Shown piece after piece: positions 9,605 to 15,118 of a stretch of 15,118 nt of DNA; positions within the stretch are counted from its first letter, which is position 1, and each line of letters opens with the position of its first letter. A program made the translations under genes and the position numbers. The notes under the pieces are model-generated. The model was not told the DNA's origin. It searched no databases and saw only the letters and a program-made list of their open reading frames with translations. Location: NCBI GenBank assembly GCA_910579605.1, contig CAJTUG010000002.1, positions 36,799 through 51,916 of the forward strand. Direction: 5' to 3'. Source of the stretch: an uncultured Muribaculaceae bacterium (GTDB lineage: Bacteria; Bacteroidota; Bacteroidia; Bacteroidales; Muribaculaceae).

Positions 9605-10807
9605 TTATAGTTCTTCGTTTTGCACACGTAATGACCAACTTAGCGTATTGATTACAATATCGCAATACGCCCATGTGTCGCCGCGAAGCAAGAAATTAAG
9701 GTGATAATCATATTCGCGGTCAAGGTACTCTTGAGCGCTGTAATTATAGATTTCATAGGCAGTGCGACCTTGAGCAAGGATGTATGGCAAGTTTATACGC
9801 GCTACAGTTTTACCTGTGTTTCGGTTGCGTACTTCAAGAATGCCGCAGTCTTCAGGGTCGGCTTTGTGCATTGTACGGTTGAACATTAAGTTGTAATGGG
9901 CAGTACGCTGTATGGTGTAGTCGCCTTCGGCACGGCTTGTACCGTAATCTTCTATTTCAATACCATTGCCATCAAAACGAGTGGTCCATGATGCGTATGG
10001 GGTATAGAGAAGGCTTTTACCGGGTACTATTTCATTATCGTGAGCCACAGTGGCGTTATTATCGACGAGCTTTACCTCATAGTCGGAATGATGTACCGAT
10101 TCAGGAAGCTCGATTTGTCGCAAAGTAATGTTGAGATGCTTGGTATCGCGTATTAACGATACTGTAGCATAGGTGGCACGGTCGTTTATGACGGTCACAT
10201 ACTGATCTTCCATGGGATATATGGAGTAGGGGGCCGATGTGCGATGCAAATCGGGAGCTATTGAGCCGTCGCATGGCTCGTAGGACATAACTTTAAGTGT
10301 ATGCCAAAGGGTATCAAGAGGTGCCGACATGTGGTCGACTGAATGGTGACCGGTTGTAGCGTCGGGTTTTTCGCTATGGTCAAGGGTTATGTTGAGAGAG
10401 TTCCCGTCGGAAACATTGTTTCGGCGGTATTTTGCGCCATTGGTAGATAGAGCTTCGTCCCAGTCTTTTTGCATGGCTACGGCTTGAAGACGATAACGTC
10501 CCTCTGGAAGTTCTGAGGGGTTGAAATGCATGGCGTAACCGTAAGCAGCCAGCGGAGTGGAGCTTGTCGTGTTTGATACGGAACGCTCTGCCACTTTCTT
10601 GCCGTCCTCATCGTATATATACAGGGTTACATGCCCTACATGATCTTTAAACATGTCGGCTCGCTGCGTATTGTAATCGTAGACAAAACGTACATAGAGC
10701 CCGGTTGGACAATCGGTGATATCATCCTCGATCATTGTGCAGGCACTACCGCCAAAGAGTGGAAGCAGAGCAAGAACTATATAGAGTTTATGTAGAAAAC
10801 GGTTCAT
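9605..10807 (-). CDS. FimB/Mfa2-family fimbrial anchor lipoprotein
   Basis: The protein has 400 residues. I chose the ATG at 10807, not 10861, because MNRFLHKLYIVLALLPLFGGSAC is then a proper lipoprotein signal with Cys23, and the longer form would begin inside a hairpin. After Cys23 comes a short acidic stretch (IEDD), then DCPTGLYVRFVYDYN (32-46) and VTLYIYDEDG (60-69), hallmarks of the FimB/Mfa2 family. Members of this family sit in the outer membrane at the base of type V pili, anchor the fibre and limit its length. At 400 residues it is somewhat longer than P. gingivalis Mfa2. Its C-terminus, INTLSWSLRVQNEEL, closely matches that of the major subunit. It follows the major subunit gene by 76 bases and precedes the accessory gene by 45 bases. 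Confidence 0.93.
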   Translation of the reverse strand: MNRFLHKLYIVLALLPLFGGSACTMIEDDITDCPTGLYVRFVYDYNTQRADMFKDHVGHVTLYIYDEDGKKVAERSVSNTTSSTPLAAYGYAMHFNPSELPEGRYRLQAVAMQKDWDEALSTNGAKYRRNNVSDGNSLNITLDHSEKPDATTGHHSVDHMSAPLDTLWHTLKVMSYEPCDGSIAPDLHRTSAPYSIYPMEDQYVTVINDRATYATVSLIRDTKHLNITLRQIELPESVHHSDYEVKLVDNNATVAHDNEIVPGKSLLYTPYASWTTRFDGNGIEIEDYGTSRAEGDYTIQRTAHYNLMFNRTMHKADPEDCGILEVRNRNTGKTVARINLPYILAQGRTAYEIYNYSAQEYLDREYDYHLNFLLRGDTWAYCDIVINTLSWSLRVQNEEL

Positions 10808-10832
10808 TGGTGGCTTTTGTGGATAGAGGAGG

Positions 10833-10866
10833 GAGAGCTGCAGGCCTGTGTTGGCCTGCAACTCTC
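10833..10866 (-). other. Hairpin between major fimbrillin and anchor genes
   Basis: Two 14-base arms, 10833-10846 and 10853-10866, pair around a 6-base loop. In minus-strand RNA the only imperfection is one G-U pair. No U-run follows on the minus strand, so it is not a classic intrinsic terminator for the operon. On the plus strand TTTT follows directly, so it could stop antisense transcription. Between a shaft gene and an anchor gene it could protect the upstream mRNA end or reduce read-through, keeping shaft protein in excess. Confidence 0.6.
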
Positions 10867-10883
10867 TTTTAGAGTGTGTGTTT

Positions 10884-12767
10884 TTAGAATTCGTGTTTCT
10901 GAGTGCGGAGAGCCCATGAAAGGATATTTACCTTGAAGGCAATCCATTGTTCGGTTTCTTTTTCGTCGTCAGGAGTCTTGTCTTTAGATACATCAAGGCT
11001 ACCGGGAGCGGGTTTGCCGAGGTGCTTGAAGCCGCTAATGGTTACGTCATACCAGTTGTTGCGAACCATGCCATAACGGCCGAGCCACTTGTTGTCTGCA
11101 TCTTCACCAGGATATGCCTCAGATGTAGTGGGCGTATTTGCTGTTTCAAGTAATGCGGGGTTCCAAGGAGCAAGATCATTGGGGTCGGAAAAGTCTGAGC
11201 CGGCAAAATGTTTGAAGCGGAGGGCATAGTAGTTAATACCGTTTTCGTATTCTTCAATGCGGTAGTAACCGTTGGTGATTTCTATGAGAGAAGCTTCCTG
11301 CTCAGCTGTCCATACTGGAGCTGTTTCAAAAGCAGCATTGTTTTTGAACTTAATTTCAGTAACTTTGCGGTAGCCGTCGTTATCGTCGCGAGCAAAGTTA
11401 ATAGTGAGGTAGTCTTTATAGTTGGTCTCATTTAGAGATACAGAAGATCCTTCGGGGAGGGCTTCTTTGATAGCGGCCTTGATGCCATCATTGTTGAGGA
11501 TGAAAGCCAATGAGAAGCTTTCTGCGTCGGCTGCAGAGGTATATAGTTCGTCTTCAACACCGTTAACTGTATAGAAGGTTTTGCCTTCTCCGTTGTTGTC
11601 GATGCTGTAAGCTACCTTGATAATTGCGCGGGTTGTATGGCGTTTATCTTGAGCTGCAGTGGTGAAAGTGTTCTCGTGGCAGTAGAGAGGAGTCGACTTA
11701 GCAGAAGCAGTACCGGCAGCAATGAATGCGTCGTCGCTGAAGCTGGTTGCTGTGGCCAAAGTTTCACCTTCGGGGAGTACATCGTAGTGGGGGTCAACAC
11801 ACCAATACGTGCGGAAGAGATTCACCTTAGGTTGAATAGATGTAGTACCCATAACAGTCGTACCTGCAAAGCGGTGGCCGCGGTCACCGTTGGCAAATCC
11901 CATGTAGCTTCCATCGCCCATGTTGCGAACGATATAAGAAGTAGGTTCTGTGTTGTCAAGGAGCCAAGATGCATTGCCAATGATAGAGAGTTTTTTCTTG
12001 TCTGCACCGATAACTGCTTCAGTAGCTTCGTTGCTAAGGGTAGCTTTTGCAACAGCACGTTCAACAAAGATTGAGCCGGCAGGAGCTGCTTTAGCTTCTT
12101 CTTCGGTAGCTTTAAGACTGTTGTTGAGAGATACGAGAGTTGTTACATTTTCAATGGCGGGAGTGCCCACAGTGCCACCTGCTACAGTTGAGAGAGGTGC
12201 ATTGGTCATGAAGAAATCATCTTTTGCGCCATTGTAAAATGCACGTTTGCTTGTTTTTGCAAGGAGTTGTGCAAAAGTACCTGCGAAAGGTTCTGTGTCT
12301 GTGCCTGTAGCTTCAGTGTAGATGTTAAGACTACCGTCGGCTGCAATTGTCTGTACGACACCGGTATAGTTGAGCATTACGAGACCGAAGAGGTTATCGG
12401 TTGCTTCAACCTTGTCTATTTTGACTGCGGTGAGGTAAGAGGTGGTGATGTTGTCGTTGTCAACACCCTCAATACGAGTAGGAAGATTGAGAGGATATGC
12501 AGCCTTGAAAACAGCGCTTTGTTCATTGGCACCAGTAAAGAGGATGAGAGCACCGCTGTTTACCTGATATTCTTTGGGGTCGCCATCGTTGAAATCGTCG
12601 TTAGCGGCGCGAGAAGATGCAGGGGTGGTAGGCAGATTGATGGTAATGGCTACATAGCCATCGCCTTGCATAGCTTCGTTTCCAGGACCATTGATAGGCT
12701 CATCGCTTGAGCATGCGGCAAACATGCCGGCTGCGAGAGTGGCGAGGAGAAACTTTTCTAATTTCAT
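10884..12767 (-). CDS. Mfa1-family major fimbrial subunit (shaft pilin)
   Basis: The protein has 627 residues; P. gingivalis Mfa1 has about 560. Residues 1-19 form a lipoprotein signal with lipobox FAAC (Cys19), followed by SSDEP. Arg53 (ASSR-AAND) aligns with the arginine cut by trypsin-like proteases in FimA and Mfa1, removing the first strand so that subunits can polymerise. The C-lobe carries GINYYALRF (510-518) and GRYGMVRNNWYDVTI (563-577), and the protein ends in VNILSWALRTQKHEF. These features are typical of the Mfa1 C-terminal domain. It follows an AT-rich gap and is first of the structural pilus genes, as expected for the most abundant subunit. An alternative role as a minor subunit is unlikely given its position. 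Confidence 0.94.
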   Translation of the reverse strand: MKLEKFLLATLAAGMFAACSSDEPINGPGNEAMQGDGYVAITINLPTTPASSRAANDDFNDGDPKEYQVNSGALILFTGANEQSAVFKAAYPLNLPTRIEGVDNDNITTSYLTAVKIDKVEATDNLFGLVMLNYTGVVQTIAADGSLNIYTEATGTDTEPFAGTFAQLLAKTSKRAFYNGAKDDFFMTNAPLSTVAGGTVGTPAIENVTTLVSLNNSLKATEEEAKAAPAGSIFVERAVAKATLSNEATEAVIGADKKKLSIIGNASWLLDNTEPTSYIVRNMGDGSYMGFANGDRGHRFAGTTVMGTTSIQPKVNLFRTYWCVDPHYDVLPEGETLATATSFSDDAFIAAGTASAKSTPLYCHENTFTTAAQDKRHTTRAIIKVAYSIDNNGEGKTFYTVNGVEDELYTSAADAESFSLAFILNNDGIKAAIKEALPEGSSVSLNETNYKDYLTINFARDDNDGYRKVTEIKFKNNAAFETAPVWTAEQEASLIEITNGYYRIEEYENGINYYALRFKHFAGSDFSDPNDLAPWNPALLETANTPTTSEAYPGEDADNKWLGRYGMVRNNWYDVTISGFKHLGKPAPGSLDVSKDKTPDDEKETEQWIAFKVNILSWALRTQKHEF

Positions 12768-12813
12768 AAAATGTAATTAATTAAGTGATTATAATTAGTT
12801 TAATTTGATTTTA
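12768..12813 (-). promoter_or_regulatory. AT-rich leader before the major fimbrillin gene
   Basis: This 46-base gap is strongly AT-rich, with AATTAATT and poly-A/T runs. There is no Shine-Dalgarno sequence, which is normal for Bacteroidota, where AT-rich leaders favour translation. I found no TAnnTTTG box on the minus strand, so a separate promoter is not supported. It may help high translation of the shaft subunit. Confidence 0.3.
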
Positions 12814-14289
12814 TTATTCTATGGGAATCTCTATTAGAGCTTTGTTCCTTGCGGCTTCAGGAAGAGGTGCGGCAGCGTCGAAATGTTCGACAGCAGCCTT
12901 GAAATCTCCTCTGTGAGTGGCTATAATACCACGAGCGTTCTCTGCTTCAGGGCTATTGCCTGCCTTTTCAAGGAGTTTTGATGCACTGTCGTAATCACCA
13001 TTGCCAATGGCAGTGACAGCTGCGTTGAGGTTGGCAACAGGGTCGTTGGGATAGTGAGAGAGAGCTGTAGCTATGGTACGGTTAAAATCGTCAGAACCCT
13101 CTGGGTATAGACGTGCCACGCGAAACATTTGGTTAAGTGACATAAGTTCTGGCGTGGTTTTTATAATTTCAGCCAGTTGTGGGTCGCTCATCGGTTTAAG
13201 TCGTGTGCTTATTGCGAACTTGGTACAACGCAATTTGGGGAACCACTTAGGAAGGATCGTACTGCGATAGAGTTTGGCAAAACGTGGGTCGGTCTTAAGT
13301 GTGCGCTCTTTTGCGTCGTAGTCGGAAGGACCATAGGCCGGCTCATCAATGAGTGCAAGAAGATCTGCGCGCTGCTGTTCGCTGATATCGGTGGCGTCAA
13401 GTACCTGTGTGCGGAATTCAGTCCAATTTTCTGGTACTGAGCTATATGTACAACGGTCTGCCGGTAGTTTGAATTTATCTCCTATATATTCAGCCAATGC
13501 TCGCGAACGATTGGTCGCAAGAAACTCATTGTGTAGGTACGGAGACTCTGGAGATGCGTAACCGCATATATCAATACGCGCTATCTCAACATTTGGATTG
13601 GTTGTGGCATAGCGGATTGAGTCTTCTATGATAGATAGTTGTTCGCGGTTGTCTATGCGCTGTCCGTTGCGACATGTATATGGTTCGGGATGTAGCTCGG
13701 TGCGGTTGACCTCAAATTGTACGCGTGCTTGTCCCTCGTGAATCGTGATAGGCAATTCTGTGACCGCCGGTGTTATGTGTACAGGTAGCATTTGTGGCGC
13801 CGGATTGAGGTTGAGAGGTATGGGTTTCCCCAAATCGCGACCTGCGAGTCTTCCACAGCCACAAGTGTCGGCAAGAAGACGGAGCGAGGTACCGGGAGCA
13901 TACATCCAGGCCCGCAAAGGAGTGTCGGTGGTATATGCTACTTGTTGGGTTTGCCCATTGTGTCGGCGCACTTCTTTGAGAATATCGTAACGAGCGAGTA
14001 CTTCAGAGGGCAGTGTCCCACGTTCATAGGCATAGTGCATGTTACGGCCATTAATGAGCACAGAGGGTAGCTCAACGCTTTCGCCGCGAGTTCCTTCTAT
14101 AACAGGTGTGACAAAAAGTTGGCGGTTCCCACTCATCTCGAGAGAGTCGAGCACGATGTCAACCGACACGTGGAACTTGCTCCCGGCGCGGTCGAAACTT
14201 AGGTTTTCGTAGAGAAGCTTTCCGCCGTCTTTGGCGGCAAATGCTGTGAACGACACAAGTGTCAACAGCAAAAGTGTATGGCGCATCAT
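12814..14289 (-). CDS. DUF3868 protein with OmpA-like domain and TPR-like tail
   Basis: The protein has 491 residues. I chose the start at 14289 (MM at 14289/14286) because a clean signal peptide follows (MMRHTLLLLTLVSFTAFA, cut near A18). The longer frame to 14415 would overlap the upstream gene and hide that signal. Residues about 25-180 are the DUF3868-like part, with an unusual CGC (C143, C145). Residues about 187-285 resemble an OmpA C-terminal domain, with ICGYASPES (241-249) and NEFLATNRSRALAEY (254-268), the latter like the peptidoglycan-binding NxxLSxxRAxxVxxYL segment. Residues about 405-480 look like TPR-type helices (NLNAAVTAIGNGDYDSASKL). Such genes often precede Bacteroidales fimbrial operons. 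I infer a periplasmic protein linking the pilus machinery to peptidoglycan. Function is unproven. Confidence 0.87.
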   Translation of the reverse strand: MMRHTLLLLTLVSFTAFAAKDGGKLLYENLSFDRAGSKFHVSVDIVLDSLEMSGNRQLFVTPVIEGTRGESVELPSVLINGRNMHYAYERGTLPSEVLARYDILKEVRRHNGQTQQVAYTTDTPLRAWMYAPGTSLRLLADTCGCGRLAGRDLGKPIPLNLNPAPQMLPVHITPAVTELPITIHEGQARVQFEVNRTELHPEPYTCRNGQRIDNREQLSIIEDSIRYATTNPNVEIARIDICGYASPESPYLHNEFLATNRSRALAEYIGDKFKLPADRCTYSSVPENWTEFRTQVLDATDISEQQRADLLALIDEPAYGPSDYDAKERTLKTDPRFAKLYRSTILPKWFPKLRCTKFAISTRLKPMSDPQLAEIIKTTPELMSLNQMFRVARLYPEGSDDFNRTIATALSHYPNDPVANLNAAVTAIGNGDYDSASKLLEKAGNSPEAENARGIIATHRGDFKAAVEHFDAAAPLPEAARNKALIEIPIE

Positions 14290-14324
14290 TTGGTAAGCGT
14301 ATAAAAATGAGTTCCGGTTGTGAT

Positions 14325-14921
14325 TTAGAAGAGATAGAGAATGGATATGCCAAGTTTGGTAATGCCAAAGTAGTTTGTGCCTCCAGAGGCTATTTTGCCT
14401 CCGCATTCGCCACATGCATATTTATCGTACCACGCGTGAGCGTAGCCAATGCCCGCTTCGGCCTCAAGATTCCAATGTTTCCCTAAAATCCATTGGTAGC
14501 CATAAGTGAATCCGGCGCCGGCAAAACCACCTTGATACCGGTGGTCGCGAACACCGCTTCTGAGATTGTCGCCTCCGAAGAAGAATCCGGGAATCGGAAG
14601 GTCAACGTTAGCAGCATTGAATTGGCCTCCCATTGCGTGGACTCCAAAGAAATGGCCGTTGAAACTGCTGCAAGTCCACCAACGGTATTCAGGCATAACG
14701 ACCCAATGCTTGGCCTTGCGGTCGCCGTGGCTGTCGGAGTGGAATGTCCACGCATTTAAGCCATATACAAGGTTTATGGTAGAACGGCTTCCTAAACCAA
14801 TTTCGGCACCTATATTAGGAGTCGTAGTGGCATCGTATAGTAGGTTTGTCTTAATTGCGACCTGTGCGGAAACCCACACACCGACTATAAGTGAGATTAT
14901 GACAAAAAGCAAGCGTTTCAT
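14325..14921 (-). CDS. DUF3575 outer-membrane protein
   Basis: The protein has 198 residues. Residues 1-19 are a signal peptide (MKRLLFVIISLIVGVWVSA). The body has alternating aromatic and Gly-rich strands and ends in ILYLF, a terminal aromatic as in outer-membrane barrels. KTNLLYDATTTPN (24-36), PEYRWW (77-82) and GHFFGVHAMGG (89-99) fit the DUF3575 family. A CGEC pair (C170, C173) lies in a probable outer loop, with C84 elsewhere. It is the first gene of the operon and precedes the DUF3868 gene by 35 bases. These two families often travel together with fimbrial genes, so I infer a role in pilus export or anchoring at the outer membrane. The biochemical function is unknown. Confidence 0.85.
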   Translation of the reverse strand: MKRLLFVIISLIVGVWVSAQVAIKTNLLYDATTTPNIGAEIGLGSRSTINLVYGLNAWTFHSDSHGDRKAKHWVVMPEYRWWTCSSFNGHFFGVHAMGGQFNAANVDLPIPGFFFGGDNLRSGVRDHRYQGGFAGAGFTYGYQWILGKHWNLEAEAGIGYAHAWYDKYACGECGGKIASGGTNYFGITKLGISILYLF

Positions 14922-14995
14922 TGCTGAGAAATGAGTTATGATATAGGCTTGTGTCTCGTAGATAGCAAGACTTTTACGGTTTGTATGCAGATTGG

Positions 14996-15032
14996 CAAAA
15001 TTAAAACTGATGTAAATATTATCTTTGCAAAA
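14996..15032 (-). promoter_or_regulatory. Candidate promoter, downstream copy
   Basis: On the minus strand TAATTTTG (15003-14996) matches the Bacteroidota -7 box TAnnTTTG. TTTTG (15032-15028) could be the -33 element, but the 24-base spacing is longer than the usual 19-21. Transcription would start near 14988, giving a leader of about 67 bases before the DUF3575 gene. Confidence 0.35.
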
Positions 15033-15041
15033 TGTTTTTCC

Positions 15042-15072
15042 TTGAAGCCAAAATCTGGTAGTGTTATATTTG
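15042..15072 (+). promoter_or_regulatory. Candidate divergent promoter reading right
   Basis: On the plus strand TTG (15042-15044) and TATATTTG (15065-15072) are 20 bases apart, a good fit to the Bacteroidota -33 and -7 elements. Transcription would start near 15079 and run through the poly-C tract into unseen sequence on the right, possibly a divergent regulator. No plus-strand gene is visible to confirm this. Confidence 0.3.
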
Positions 15073-15078
15073 GGAATG

Positions 15079-15086
15079 CAAAGTTA
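15079..15086 (-). promoter_or_regulatory. Candidate -7 box beside the poly-C tract
   Basis: TAACTTTG on the minus strand matches TAnnTTTG exactly. The -33 position, about 20 bases further right, falls at the start of the poly-C run, so no normal TTTG is present there. If used, it would give a leader of about 150 bases for the operon. Confidence 0.28.
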
Positions 15087-15106
15087 GGAAATATGGGTCA
15101 GATTTA

Positions 15107-15118
15107 CCCCCCCCCCCC
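15107..15118. repeat. Poly-C tract (12 C or more) at the window edge
   Basis: A run of 12 C ends the window and may continue beyond it. It lies 20 bases from the TAACTTTG box and about 185 bases upstream of the first operon gene. Homopolymer tracts of this length often change length by slippage. It may be a real switch or an assembly edge effect. Two-colour sequencing artefacts usually leave poly-G at the right end of a contig, not poly-C, which slightly favours a real tract. Confidence 0.85.

Noticed and set aside
10808..10861. Longer N-terminus for the anchor protein
   Set aside because: It would put 18 residues before a complete lipoprotein signal and start inside a hairpin. The start at 10807 fits the family.
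11637..12710. Plus-strand open frames of 145 and 147 codons opposite the major fimbrillin gene
   Set aside because: The minus-strand protein is a clear Mfa1-family pilin with signal peptide and terminal motif. The plus-strand products are Cys/Val-rich without family features.
14290..14415. Longer N-terminus for the DUF3868 protein
   Set aside because: It overlaps the DUF3575 gene, and its sequence lacks signal features. The signal peptide begins at 14289.
15024..15031. TTTGCAAA palindrome as an operator
   Set aside because: Eight-base AT-rich palindromes are common by chance, and no second copy is nearby.
14922..15118. Invertible promoter flanked by inverted repeats
   Set aside because: I looked for paired inverted repeats and found only the 8-base palindrome TTTGCAAA at 15024-15031, too short to support inversion.

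Overview
The window looks like part of a Bacteroidota genome, order Bacteroidales, most plausibly a gut or oral lineage near Bacteroides, Parabacteroides or Muribaculaceae. The reasons are a complete Mfa1/FimA-type (type V) pilus operon, lipoprotein signal peptides on most pilus subunits, a leading pair of DUF3575 and DUF3868 genes, AT-rich leaders mostly without Shine-Dalgarno sites, and sequences resembling the Bacteroidota -7 box (TAnnTTTG). The genus cannot be fixed from the sequence alone.

Every convincing gene is on the minus strand, so the operon reads from right to left. From the right edge: a short regulatory region (14922-15118) with candidate promoters and a run of 12 C at the very edge; a DUF3575 outer-membrane protein (14325-14921); a DUF3868 protein with an OmpA-like domain and TPR-like tail (12814-14289); an Mfa1-family major fimbrillin (10884-12767); a hairpin (10833-10866); a FimB/Mfa2-family anchor lipoprotein (9605-10807); a second Mfa1-type lipoprotein, probably an accessory subunit (8012-9559); a fimbrillin-like lipoprotein with an added Ig-like domain (6731-8005); and one giant open frame from 6734 through the left edge. 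That frame gives at least 2,244 residues without a stop. It carries an F5/8 type C (discoidin-like) domain, a GLUG-like repeat region and a jelly-roll-like domain. I translated the frame codon by codon to confirm that it is open.

Together the genes read as one surface-organelle module. The first two would be envelope components, the major fimbrillin the shaft, the Mfa2-type protein the outer-membrane anchor, the next two minor or tip subunits, and the giant protein a candidate tip or surface adhesin, in the position of mfa5 in the Porphyromonas gingivalis mfa cluster but with different domains. The most notable points are the giant adhesin-like protein, the poly-C tract beside candidate promoters (a possible phase-variation switch), a C-terminal W-x-[LF]-R-x-Q motif shared by three subunits, and the hairpin between shaft and anchor genes. 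No RNA genes, CRISPR arrays, insertion sequences or attachment sites were seen.
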